In this document: positions 35,502 to 44,471 of the stretch, in pieces
Layout: each line of letters opens with the position of its first letter
Numbering within the stretch: position 1 is the first letter of the stretch
Source of the DNA: Oceanospirillum sp964342385
GTDB lineage: Bacteria > Pseudomonadota > Gammaproteobacteria > Pseudomonadales > Halomonadaceae
DNA: 64,000 nt
Reading direction: 5' to 3'
Assembly (NCBI GenBank): GCA_964342385.1
Contig: CAYFGP010000016.1
Span: 6,243 to 70,242 of the forward strand
The notes under the pieces: model-generated
The model's database searches: none
What the model was told of the DNA's origin: nothing
What the model saw: the letters and a program-made list of their open reading frames with translations, nothing else
Made by a program: the position numbers and the translations under genes

Positions 35502-36287
35502 ATGTTTGAACTGAATAATATTCGTATTGAAAGAAATCAAAGAACCATTTTACAGCTGGATCAGCTCAGCATTGACGATAAGGCTTTTACGGTCATTTTA
35601 GGCCATAACGGCTCTGGGAAATCAACGCTAATGAACCTGTTGGCCCGGCAGCTAATACCGGATCAAGGTGATATTCACTTTCAAAGACAAGCGCTATCGG
35701 CTTTATCGCAAAAGATGCTGGCACGACAGATCGCGTTTCTCCCTCAGCGTCTACCAGAAGTTGCGGGGTTAACGGTTCGAGAACTGGTACGTCAGGGACG
35801 CTTTCCCTGGCGTGGCACCTTGGGACGCTGGCAGAAAGAAGATCAACAGATCATCCAACATGCCATGCAACAAACTCAAGTCACAGACTATGCGGATACT
35901 CTGGCCGACCACCTATCCGGCGGCGAACGCCAAAGAGCCTGGATCGCTATGCTACTGGCCCAACAGTCACCGGTACTGCTATTGGATGAACCCACTTCAG
36001 CGTTGGATCTAAGCCATCAATACGAGCTGATGACCCTACTGAAACAGCTCAATCAGGAAACTGGAAAAGGGGTGATCGTGATCCTCCATGACCTCAATCT
36101 AGTCTCTCGCTTTGCCGATCAGGTGATTGCACTTAAAGGTGGCCGCTTGTTCTATCAAGGCCTGGTACACGGTTGTAACAACAAAGATAGTTTTCTTAAC
36201 TCTGAACGTTTATCTGAGCTTTATCAGATTCCAGTCCAGTTAATGGAGCACCCTGAGAACCTGCATAAGGTGGCGGTGGTATGTTAA
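35502..36287 (+). CDS. fhuC: ABC transporter ATP-binding protein, ferric siderophore import
   Basis: A 261-residue ATPase of the FhuC/FecE/BtuD family. Walker A is GHNGSGKST (about residues 34-42), signature LSGGERQRAW (about 138-147), Walker B VLLLDEPTSALD (about 158-169), H-loop VILHDLN. It overlaps the binding-protein gene by 7 bp, implying translational coupling. It powers the fused permease encoded at 37639. Confidence 0.93.
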   Translation: MFELNNIRIERNQRTILQLDQLSIDDKAFTVILGHNGSGKSTLMNLLARQLIPDQGDIHFQRQALSALSQKMLARQIAFLPQRLPEVAGLTVRELVRQGRFPWRGTLGRWQKEDQQIIQHAMQQTQVTDYADTLADHLSGGERQRAWIAMLLAQQSPVLLLDEPTSALDLSHQYELMTLLKQLNQETGKGVIVILHDLNLVSRFADQVIALKGGRLFYQGLVHGCNNKDSFLNSERLSELYQIPVQLMEHPENLHKVAVVC

Positions 36288-37627
36288 CAACAGCTGAAAA
36301 GAAGCTTAGCCAACACTCCAACAGTAATCGCAGCTCGGCATCCCAGCAAAGCCTGATGGCTCGCATTACCAACAGGATCCCAACGGGCCTGCCCTACGGT
36401 TTATTTTCAGGCCTAATCTGCTGGTTTGCTCTGTATTTAGTTCTATTGCCTACCGAAGCTAAAGCTCAGCCGGATCACAAGGTCGATGCCAATATAAAAG
36501 CAGCTTATATAGCGTCGTTGGATAAAGCTCAGTTCGATAAAATGTCGTCTGATAAAGAGACATCCCATATAGAAACCAACAGCAGTTCAACGGGTTACAC
36601 TATTCAGGACTCTGAAAAACAGGTCTACTTTGAACGCCCCCCGCAACGTATCGCGGTATTGAGCTGGGATCTGGCTGAGCAACTTTTAGAGCTGGATGTC
36701 ACACCCGTCGCTATGCCGGAGATCCGCGCTTATCACGACTGGGTGGTACGTCCGCAAGTGCCGGAATCAGTACAGGAACTGGGTTTAAGAAGCGAACCAA
36801 ATCTGGAACGCCTGGCTGCTGTAAAACCTGATCTTATTATTCTGGCTAACCGTCAGAAAGATATGCAGCACCGCTTTTCCCGTATTGCACCTGTGCTTTA
36901 TTTTGAGACTTATAGTAAACAGCATAACAACGCTGAAGCCGCTATCGATATTTTCCGAACCCTGGCCAAACTGGTCCAAAAAGAAGCTTTAGCTGAGCAA
37001 AAGCTGACACAGATGCAAGCTGATATAAAAGCGATGAAAAGCCAGTTACTGCAAGCTTACCAAGGGCAACTCCCTGACGTTAGCACAGTGCGCTTTGCCA
37101 GCTTAACCTCTGTATATGTTTACGGTGACAACTCCATCGCGCAATACGCGCTTGAGCAACTGGGCATTTCCCCAGCCTTCCCACAACAACGCAGTCAGTG
37201 GGGCCTTACTCAAACCCGCCTATTAAATCTCAGAGATATTGAACAGGGCAGCGTGTTGTATTTCACCCCCTTTGAGCATGAGAAAAAGCTGAAAACTTCA
37301 CCGATCTGGCAAGCGATGCCTTTTGTTCGTGCCGGACGCAGCAACCGTATTAAACCGACCTGGACCTATGGCGGCGCAATGTCGATTAAATATATGGCAC
37401 AAGCCCTGACAGAAAGCCTGTTAGCTATTGCGCCAACGCCGTCGTTAAGCAAGAGCATCAGCCAGGAAAGAGCTCAGCATCAAAGTCAAAACACAGCCCC
37501 AAAAACAGATCCTAAAACAGCCCTAAAAACTGATCTACAAGCTAATTTACAAGCCGAGCTTCAAATCAACCGACAAACGGGTTTGCAAGCCGATTTACAA
37601 ATAAGCAGCTTTTCGGTTAATCAGTAA
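36281..37627 (+). CDS. fhuD: Periplasmic siderophore-binding protein, FhuD-like, with extended tails
   Basis: A 448-residue protein, well above the usual 290-320. Residues 33-63 form the hydrophobic export segment after a long Ser/Asn-rich N-terminal part; an internal start would give a normal signal peptide. The binding domain (about 115-390) has RIAVLSWDLAEQLLELDVTPVAMP, LRSEPNLERLAAVKPDLIIL and WTYGGAMSIKYMAQAL, as in FhuD/FecB. The final 55 residues are a repetitive K/Q-T-D-L-Q-A tail of unknown use. No lipobox is seen, so it is probably soluble in the periplasm. Confidence 0.85.
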   Translation: MLTTAEKKLSQHSNSNRSSASQQSLMARITNRIPTGLPYGLFSGLICWFALYLVLLPTEAKAQPDHKVDANIKAAYIASLDKAQFDKMSSDKETSHIETNSSSTGYTIQDSEKQVYFERPPQRIAVLSWDLAEQLLELDVTPVAMPEIRAYHDWVVRPQVPESVQELGLRSEPNLERLAAVKPDLIILANRQKDMQHRFSRIAPVLYFETYSKQHNNAEAAIDIFRTLAKLVQKEALAEQKLTQMQADIKAMKSQLLQAYQGQLPDVSTVRFASLTSVYVYGDNSIAQYALEQLGISPAFPQQRSQWGLTQTRLLNLRDIEQGSVLYFTPFEHEKKLKTSPIWQAMPFVRAGRSNRIKPTWTYGGAMSIKYMAQALTESLLAIAPTPSLSKSISQERAQHQSQNTAPKTDPKTALKTDLQANLQAELQINRQTGLQADLQISSFSVNQ

Positions 37628-37638
37628 GGATACCAGCC

Positions 37639-39681
37639 TTGAGCCACACATCATCATTGCCAAGCGACGCTATCACGCTGAGTCGCTTCTCTCTGCCAAA
37701 GCTATCTCTGCTGTTAACCGCAAGTATTCTGACTATCAGCCTGATCTATCTACAGATCGGTATCGAAATATCACCTGCCAGACAGTGGCAACTGGTGTCC
37801 GGTTTATCATCCGATAGTTTTGATGATTTTGAATTTACTTATGCCCGCTTGCCACGGCTGGCAATGGTTTTACTGGTTGGTTTAGTGATGGGCTTAACAG
37901 GTAGTCTGATCCAACAACTAACCCGTAATCCCCTACTCTCTCCTATGACCTTAGGCACCGCCAGTGGTGCCTGGTTAGCACTGATTATTGTGAATATCTG
38001 GTGGCCGACGCTGGTCGAAGATTACGGTGCATTATTTGCCATGACAGGAGCCCTACTCTCTATGGCTCTGGTAATTATGATCGCCGGTTGGCAAAACCTC
38101 AGTGGTCTACCTGTAGTACTGGCTGGGATGTCGGTCAATATTTTGCTAGGTGCATTAACCAGCGCCATTATCCTGATGAATGACCAATACGCCCGTAATC
38201 TCTTTATCTGGGGTGCGGGTGATCTGGCGCAAAATGGCTGGGATTCCGTGCTATGGCTATTGCCGAGACTAGCCGTGGTGGTGATTATTTTCGCCATTGC
38301 ACCAAGAATTCTAACCCTACTGCGCTTGGGACAGGAAGGCGCTGCCGCCCGAGGAATGAATGTCGCAGGTCTGTTTTTGCTATTGATGGTCTGCGGTATC
38401 TGGCTGGTATCCTCAGCACTAACCATTGTCGGTGTGATCGGTTTTATCGGGCTGATTGCACCTAATATTGCCCGCTCTCTAGGTGCGATAACCGCCAGAG
38501 ATGAGCTATGGATCAGTACTCTACTCGGTATTTTACTGCTGTTACTAACGGATGGTTTAGCGCTCTATCTCAGTCAATTTACTCCAGACCTGATTCCTAC
38601 TGGTATTACCTCTGCTTTGATTGGCGCTCCCGCGTTGATCTGGTTTACTCATCGTCGACTCTCAGCCCAGGATCAGCTGTTTTTCCGGATGCCTCAAGGG
38701 GCTGAACAGCTTTCCCGAGTAACGATCACTCTACTGGCGGCGGCTTTTGCATTGGTACTGGCACTCAGCTGTTTGGTCCAGTTACTTAATCAAGGCTGGT
38801 TAATGACTGTTCCCGATAGTTTTATCTGGTCCCTGCGTTGGCCCAGAATCACCACCGCTATTGCCGCGGGTGCTGGTATGGCAATCGCTGGAGTGATTAT
38901 GCAGCGCCTGATTCACAACCCTCTGGCCAGTCCGGACCTACTCGGTATGTCTGCCGGAGCCGTGTTTGCTATCGTAGTTACTGGCATGGTGGTCGGTCAG
39001 TTTGATTCTTCTTTTGGGGCTTTTTCAGGGCCAATAATCGCCTTTAGTGGCAGCATGCTGACTTTGGGAGTCTTGCTAATACTGGGAAAACGTAAATCCT
39101 ACGCTCCATCTGTAGTCATTATGACAGGTATCGCTTTAGCCGCCTTGATCGAGACTCTGGTGCAGTTTGTATTGATTAAGGGCACCGATGACGTTTACTC
39201 AATTCTCCGTTGGCTATCTGGCTCAACTTACCGAGTGGAGAGCTCCGAAGCTCTTCTTCTGGTCTCTGGCACACTTGTACTCACCGGTTTGGCTTTTATC
39301 TGCCATCGTTGGTTAACGCTGATCTCTGCAGGACGCAATGTGGCACTGGCTCGTGGGCTTGATGTGAACCGTGCTTTTGTTCTGCTCTTAATCATCTCTG
39401 CTGCACTATGCGCTCTTACCACTGCCATTATGGGGCCTGTGGCTTTTGTCGGATTATTAGCCCCTCATATGGCAGCAATGCTGGGCGCGAGGGCTGTTAT
39501 CCCACAATTGATTATCGCCGCTGTGCTGGGATCTACTTTCCTATTGTTAGCCGATTGGCTAGGACAGATTGTTATTTATCCGGCGCAACTGGCAGCAGGC
39601 ACTATGGTGTCTTTAATCGGTGGCAGCTACTTTGTTTTTCTTTTGTTGAAAGGACGCATGGCTGGCAGCTCAGCAAGTTAA
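37639..39681 (+). CDS. fhuB: Fused ferric siderophore ABC permease FhuB
   Basis: A 680-residue permease with two homologous halves, each of about ten helices, as in FhuB. Each half has the ATPase-coupling segment: GVIGFIGLIAPNIARSLG near 268-285 and GPVAFVGLLAPHMAAMLG near 598-615. The only plausible start is TTG at 37639, preceded by AAGGA; an ATG in the right place is missing. Being fused, it does not need a second permease gene. It is the last gene of the uptake operon. Confidence 0.92.
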   Translation: MSHTSSLPSDAITLSRFSLPKLSLLLTASILTISLIYLQIGIEISPARQWQLVSGLSSDSFDDFEFTYARLPRLAMVLLVGLVMGLTGSLIQQLTRNPLLSPMTLGTASGAWLALIIVNIWWPTLVEDYGALFAMTGALLSMALVIMIAGWQNLSGLPVVLAGMSVNILLGALTSAIILMNDQYARNLFIWGAGDLAQNGWDSVLWLLPRLAVVVIIFAIAPRILTLLRLGQEGAAARGMNVAGLFLLLMVCGIWLVSSALTIVGVIGFIGLIAPNIARSLGAITARDELWISTLLGILLLLLTDGLALYLSQFTPDLIPTGITSALIGAPALIWFTHRRLSAQDQLFFRMPQGAEQLSRVTITLLAAAFALVLALSCLVQLLNQGWLMTVPDSFIWSLRWPRITTAIAAGAGMAIAGVIMQRLIHNPLASPDLLGMSAGAVFAIVVTGMVVGQFDSSFGAFSGPIIAFSGSMLTLGVLLILGKRKSYAPSVVIMTGIALAALIETLVQFVLIKGTDDVYSILRWLSGSTYRVESSEALLLVSGTLVLTGLAFICHRWLTLISAGRNVALARGLDVNRAFVLLLIISAALCALTTAIMGPVAFVGLLAPHMAAMLGARAVIPQLIIAAVLGSTFLLLADWLGQIVIYPAQLAAGTMVSLIGGSYFVFLLLKGRMAGSSAS

Positions 39682-39736
39682 CGCCCCGCTATTGATACAG
39701 TCGTGAACTACTCAACAAAAGATTCTTTCCACAAGT

Positions 39737-39771
39737 GCCGTATTCCCTAGCCATAGTCTGAGGAATACGGC
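39737..39771. other. Hairpin after the uptake operon
   Basis: GCCGTATTCC pairs with GGAATACGGC across a 15-nt loop, about 55 bp after the fhuB stop and before the convergent pseudogene. Its T-tract is poor, so only a tentative terminator. Confidence 0.45.
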
Positions 39772-39855
39772 CAAGAGATGTGCTTTAAAGCATTTATTTA
39801 GATCGCTGTTTCGGAGCTGTTTCGGATAAGCAGAGCCACTATTTAAAATGAGCCG

Positions 39856-40655
39856 CTATTTAAAATATTTCTCAGCGATTTTATCAATCACACCTTCATC
39901 TTTAAGCTGCTGAATCACTTGATTCAGTTGCGGTAGAATCTCGGTAATGGCCGACTTTTTAGATAGACCCAGATAAAGATGTACGTTATTGCCAGGTCGA
40001 TACTCCGCTTGTTCAAAGCGCCCCAGCAACCCACTTAATTTAATATCGTAATCCACCTGACAGTTGGTACCAATAATCACATCCAAGCGGCCATTACCTA
40101 ACATCTTTAGTAGCTGCTCTTCATGGGTGACACTGTATTTATTAAGCTTTTCATCCGTATCAAAAGGGTCAAAGTAAGCAGAATTGACCACATAGCCCAC
40201 TTCAAAGTGATACAGATCCTCATATTGTTTGATGTATTGGCCCAGGCCCTTGCGCATATAAAAGCGTGAGGAGCAATCTGAGTAATAGGTGGTGAGGTAT
40301 AGGTAATATACTTTTCCCGATCCGGTCGCTTGGCTAGGCCGGTAATCGCATCAATCTTGCCGGTTTCCATATAGTGCAGAGCACGTACCCAGGGAATCTC
40401 TTCAAAGCGAAAGGTGACATCAGGTAAGCGTTTTTCGATCTCTTTCAAAAAATCCACATCTATCCCAGAAGGTACACCCTTCTCCATAATGGTAAAAGGT
40501 GGCCACGGATCCGTGCCAATCACATACTCGGCAGCCAAACTCCTATTCGACGCCACTACAAGAAACAGAGCCAGAACAGTGACAAATAGAATAGATGAGA
40601 GTGAAAAAGGAGAAAGTATTGAAGAACAAACCAAACACTGCTGCTTCAACATCAT
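39856..40655 (-). pseudogene. Family 3 solute-binding protein, frameshifted
   Basis: Two overlapping frames together encode one SBP_bac_3 protein. The 5' part (start ATG at 40655 or 40652, with GGGGG upstream) has a signal peptide ending SLAA and DPWPPFTIMEKGVPSGIDVDFLKEI, then FRFEEIPWVRALHYMETGKIDAITG, and reads to APHAF. The sequence continues in the next frame as YMRKGLGQYIKQYEDLYHF to the end IAEKYFK. Adding one T to the run of four near 40257-40260 would restore the frame. It may be a real decay or an error in a homopolymer. Any ABC partner is missing. Confidence 0.8.
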
Positions 40656-40754
40656 AATTGCCCCCACTGGCGTTGAAACATTTACCTGAAGTATAGGTTT
40701 GATTGGAAAACAGTGCAGTTTAAATCAATTCAGTCACTCAGTGGTTTATTGCAA

Positions 40755-40846
40755 TACACACTTACACAAAAGTGTTTAGATATCTTTTGACCAATGGCTA
40801 AAGGATGGAGCCATTGGCTAAAGAGAAACCTTTGTGTGAGTGCTTA
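40755..40846 (+). repeat. Palindromic intergenic repeat, copy A
   Basis: A 92-bp element with imperfect terminal inverted repeats (CACACTTACACAAAAGTGTTT; the other end matches AAGCACTCACACAAAGGTTT) and a central CCAATGGC/GCCATTGG stem. It is about 85 percent identical by eye to copy B at 53840-53930, in opposite orientation. Confidence 0.7.
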
Positions 40847-41024
40847 AAGATACTCCGGGAATGTGTATTCTCTGAGAGACTGAAGATCTAAGTTGAATCA
40901 ACAAATGAGATAATGATTAGTTTTTCTCATCAATAAATTAAAAATTCATCGTTTATCCAACCGCCGTACTATCCATAAAATGGCCGCATCAAGTTAAGAC
41001 GAACACCCTGCTGAGGAAAAAATC

Positions 41025-41213
41025 ATGTACGACAACCTTGAAATAAAACTAGACACATACGGCAACATCGACCAAGACTACTACGTTCAGAAAGCCTATG
41101 ATATGCGCTCCGAGTACACTGCTGAACTGATCTCAGTTCTGAGCAAAAAAATTAAAGCATTTTTCTCTACTGAACTGCCACGTTTCCACATCGGTTCTCT
41201 GGCTCATCGTTAA
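41025..41213 (+). CDS. Small hypothetical protein, 62 residues
   Basis: The ATG is preceded by GAGGAAAAAATC, a strong ribosome binding site. The product has YVQKAYDMRSEYTAELISVLSKKIKAFFSTELPRFHI, an amphipathic-helix pattern resembling small RSP_7527-type proteins, though I am not sure of that family. No signal peptide. About 340 bp upstream lies the palindromic repeat; the gene is a single transcript. Confidence 0.6.
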   Translation: MYDNLEIKLDTYGNIDQDYYVQKAYDMRSEYTAELISVLSKKIKAFFSTELPRFHIGSLAHR

Positions 41214-41437
41214 TCGCTGACCCCGACAGATTCAAATATTGAGTGAAGTGTGACTTATGTTTGATCTAATTTACTAAAGGATGCGCTATTTGATTTTATC
41301 AAGGGTCAGCATCCTTTACGGGTTCGAAGGCCTCACTGTTAAAACTGAGCTCTCTATAGGCCGCGCTTAGTCTTAAGGCTTTTCGCAAAAGCTTCGCAAT
41401 ACCTCCCTACAATCTGATCATCTTCTTCATTTTGCTA

Positions 41438-42316
41438 CTACTTTTTCCGGACTGATAACGGAATTGAGATCCACTGTTGCCCCGTTTCACTCTCTTTAGC
41501 CAAAGAAGGCTGATCAAATAAACCGGATAGCCGATTACCCACTACATCCTCTAACACTGGATCCACCATCAGTTGATAGCCCCTATTTCCCCAAGGATGA
41601 TCTGGAATAAAGAGCCATTGCTGTTCCTGCTTTGATAGTTTGATTCTGCCAGACACTGTTGCGCCAGAATGATCCTTAACCCGCATACGATACGCCAAAG
41701 AGAGATGATCCATCAGGCCATTTAGCTCTACGGTTAACGCCTCGCGTGATCCTTGTTTAAGCTGACTAATCTGCCATTGACTTGCATCTGGTATCGAGTA
41801 ATCGGCCTCAATAGCTTTAAAAGATTTACTGTAAGCCTGCTGTAAATGACAGCCCTCAGCATCTATCGCTGATGCATCAATTTTCAGCTGATATTGATAC
41901 CCCGGCTGGAGCGCACGCCCCATGGCATTATGCGCAACCAGCCCAGTTTTAACCCGTCCCGGATCAAACAGTAGTGTTAGACGCGTGCTATCCGCACTCC
42001 AGAGATCAAAACGGTTATCCAGAAATACACCTTCCACCTTGTTGCCATTACTGTCTGTAAGATAAACGGACGACAAGATATCCTCACGCTGCATCGGCTT
42101 GGAAAAATAGATATAAAAGCGCAGCAGATTTTCCGGCAGATGGTCAGCCGTCGGGTAGACAACTGATACCTGTGCTTGCGGTGTTTTTATCTCACAGGAT
42201 AAGTCTGGAGTGTTCTGTGATGAGACTATCGAAGCCTTGGTTACAGTATTAGCAGTTACCGCAGGGGATACTAAACCAACTCCCACAACGAAACCTAACG
42301 CAAGCACTTGTTTCAT
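41438..42316 (-). CDS. Secreted protein with bacterial Ig-like fold, pirin operon
   Basis: A 292-residue protein with a signal peptide ending in TVTA. Segment PTADHLPENLLRFYIYFSKPM is typical of Ig-like domains with a polarity-change motif, as in bacterial Big_5-type domains. Two more beta-rich parts follow, with VLEDVVGNRLSGLFD near the end. Two Cys (DLSCEIK and EGCHLQ) may pair. It starts 12 bp after the propeller protein gene. Its function is unknown. Confidence 0.65.
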   Translation of the reverse strand: MKQVLALGFVVGVGLVSPAVTANTVTKASIVSSQNTPDLSCEIKTPQAQVSVVYPTADHLPENLLRFYIYFSKPMQREDILSSVYLTDSNGNKVEGVFLDNRFDLWSADSTRLTLLFDPGRVKTGLVAHNAMGRALQPGYQYQLKIDASAIDAEGCHLQQAYSKSFKAIEADYSIPDASQWQISQLKQGSREALTVELNGLMDHLSLAYRMRVKDHSGATVSGRIKLSKQEQQWLFIPDHPWGNRGYQLMVDPVLEDVVGNRLSGLFDQPSLAKESETGQQWISIPLSVRKK

Positions 42317-42328
42317 AATGCCATTCTC

Positions 42329-43582
42329 CTAGCGGGCCAGATCGCTATAACCGGAATCAGTTTTTAACAGGTTCTGGAATGAACGGAACATCTCCTGCTC
42401 AGGCACATATTTATAATCCGAGAAGTTATATTCGCTAATAAAGTCATTGAGACGGAAATACGCGCCTTTTCGAAACGAAACCAGATCAATATCCCCCGTA
42501 GTGAGATTTCTTTTCAGAGTGGCAATAAATTGCGCATCCTGATCAGCTGCCTGCAGTACACCTGCTAACGGCACAGGTCGTGACGGTACACCTGCTTTGG
42601 CCCACATTTCTGGACTAGACAATCCATTCTGTTTATTGGCCTTGATCAGATCAGTCACACGTATCAAATCCGCACTGCGCTCTTTATGTAGCACCAGCAC
42701 AAAGTCTTCCATCTGCTGCTGAGGATTAGGCGCTGAAAAATGAATCACATCCAACGGGGTGTTGCCGTAGCCCAACTCAGCAATCGTTTTGCCCTTAACA
42801 TGAGCACCATTCGTCAATTCACGGGTTGGAATTGTCACCAAAGGCGTACAGGTATAAGCCGCTACTACAGTTTCCACACCATCCAGATCTAACACTGTCA
42901 TGGCACGAATCGGTGCACGGGTCTCAGTCTGGTTATGTACCGAGTGATAGATTTCAACGTTTGCCGTGGTTGATGTGTTATCAAAGGGGTAAGTCACTTT
43001 ACGCAAAGTGGAGGCAAACTCTCCCGTCGATAAACTGGAGACATAGAGCGTACCATTAACATAATCCAGGTCTGTGATACCCAAGCTGGTCGCAGGGATA
43101 TCACGCCAGAAGGTCACCTTATCATTCGCGGTATCAGTTAATTTCTTTACGCTATTGGGTAGCGATGCCAGATCAACCCGAGAGAAATTTCCTGCTTGGT
43201 TTGCCCGAATTACATAAGGTGTGCGTTTGCCATTTTTCTGCACGGACAACGAGATATAGGCCTCTTTGCTAACCGGATGAACCGCAATATCATGGTAACT
43301 CACCAAACGACTATCAACGCCGAGTAATTGGGCAATCTGGCTGCCTGCACCTTCTAGGTTGTAACTCGCAGATGCCTTAGCCGGTTTTACCTGGGGTAAG
43401 GTATAAGCCAGGATCTGACCACCATCAGAATCTGCGACAAACAGCGTATTATCTTCAGCAAACTCCAAAATAGTAGCAGATACGGGAACAGCCCCGGCAT
43501 TAACACCCAGACTTATACTGCCAAGTCCAGCAAACAGCAGCGCAGAGATCCCATTACGAGCCAAACTTTTTACTTTTTTCAT
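42329..43582 (-). CDS. Secreted beta-propeller-like protein, pirin operon
   Basis: A 417-residue protein; AGGAG lies 7 nt before the ATG at 43582 and 4 nt before the ATG at 43585. The signal peptide ends near SLGVNAGA. The body is beta-rich with repeated short blades (NTLFVADSDGGQILAYTLP, DLDYVNGTLYVSSLSTGEF, IRAMTVLDLDGVETVVAAYTC), which suggest a propeller. Adjacent to the pirin and Ig-like genes on one strand. No enzymatic motif recognised. Confidence 0.65.
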   Translation of the reverse strand: MKKVKSLARNGISALLFAGLGSISLGVNAGAVPVSATILEFAEDNTLFVADSDGGQILAYTLPQVKPAKASASYNLEGAGSQIAQLLGVDSRLVSYHDIAVHPVSKEAYISLSVQKNGKRTPYVIRANQAGNFSRVDLASLPNSVKKLTDTANDKVTFWRDIPATSLGITDLDYVNGTLYVSSLSTGEFASTLRKVTYPFDNTSTTANVEIYHSVHNQTETRAPIRAMTVLDLDGVETVVAAYTCTPLVTIPTRELTNGAHVKGKTIAELGYGNTPLDVIHFSAPNPQQQMEDFVLVLHKERSADLIRVTDLIKANKQNGLSSPEMWAKAGVPSRPVPLAGVLQAADQDAQFIATLKRNLTTGDIDLVSFRKGAYFRLNDFISEYNFSDYKYVPEQEMFRSFQNLLKTDSGYSDLAR

Positions 43583-43592
43583 CATCAATCTC

Positions 43593-44291
43593 CTACGCAC
43601 TCGCCTGTAGCGATTCTCTTATCAGCACCAGACCAAAGTTCTCTTCCGATTCCAGTTGCATCTGCTCGCCTTCAATCAGATCCCCTGCTGTCACGGCAAT
43701 ACCATTAGCCTGAGCCGAACCCTGGGTAATCATGGCAACAAAAGGTTGGTTGACGTTGATAGTCTGATCTTTGGAGATAAAACCCACCTGAGCGGTCATA
43801 TTGCTGTGAAAAGTGTCATCGCTGTTGCCACCTAACACTGTGGTCAACTCACCTTGCTGCAAAGTGAAGTTCTGGTATGCCGGTGTCAGCCCATTCTCTG
43901 GCGGTAAAAACCAGATCTGAATAATCTCGGCTTGAGTATCATTCAGGCTAAACTCGGCATGCTGCATACCTCTGCCCGCTCTCTGCACCTGAACACCCGG
44001 TCCCTCAATTACAGTACCGTCACCCAGAGTACCTTTATGACCCACAGAGCCATTTAGAATGACGCTCACGATGTCGACATCGTTATGAGGATGAAGCGGT
44101 GCACCGTCATTTGGTTTGAAATAACCACTGGCCAGATAGATAAAATCGCCCAGACCATGACTGATATCCTGACGCTTCCCAGCGTCTTTCCAGATCATAG
44201 GGCTTTTCACCATATGGGTTTCCACAATACCTGCAAAACCACCTACAGGTAGGTCTTCACGATGGATGATACGCAGCGATTGGTTACTCAT
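43593..44291 (-). CDS. Pirin family protein
   Basis: A 232-residue bicupin. The N-terminal cupin has the pirin metal site: LHPHNDVDIVSVILNGSVGHKGTLGDG with the His residues, QVQRAGRGMQHAEFSLND and EIIQIWFLPPENGLTPAYQ, all pirin signatures. Iron-binding pirins act as quercetinase-like or regulatory proteins. It leads a three-gene operon with two secreted proteins and is divergent from the LysR gene, which probably controls it. Length is at the short end of the family. Confidence 0.92.
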   Translation of the reverse strand: MSNQSLRIIHREDLPVGGFAGIVETHMVKSPMIWKDAGKRQDISHGLGDFIYLASGYFKPNDGAPLHPHNDVDIVSVILNGSVGHKGTLGDGTVIEGPGVQVQRAGRGMQHAEFSLNDTQAEIIQIWFLPPENGLTPAYQNFTLQQGELTTVLGGNSDDTFHSNMTAQVGFISKDQTINVNQPFVAMITQGSAQANGIAVTAGDLIEGEQMQLESEENFGLVLIRESLQASA

Positions 44292-44400
44292 GATTTTTTC
44301 TCCTCGGGGCTAAACCTGCCGTTCTATGGGCCTCTCAAACAGTGATTACAGCTTAAGGCATTCTTGATACGATTAAATCCAGAGCATTATGAATACACAC

Positions 44401-44417
44401 TATTCCTATAAGGAATA
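44401..44417. promoter_or_regulatory. LysR-type operator, perfect 17-bp palindrome
   Basis: TATTCCT-ATA-AGGAATA fits the T-N11-A box of LysR regulators and lies between the divergent pirin and LysR genes. A -35-like TTGATA at 44364 and a -10-like TATGAA at 44388 precede it on the plus strand. Confidence 0.6.
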
Positions 44418-44421
44418 TTAA

Positions 44422-44461
<40 letters not shown>

Positions 44462-44471
44462 GGAGAGGCTT

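Noticed and set aside
2850..39750. 14-mer ACAAGTGCCGTATT shared by 2840 and 39732
   Set aside because: A match of this length is expected by chance in 64 kb and the flanks differ.
40909..40927. Fur-box-like GATAATGATTAG upstream of the 62-residue protein
   Set aside because: Only 12 of 19 positions match the consensus and the gene has no iron link.
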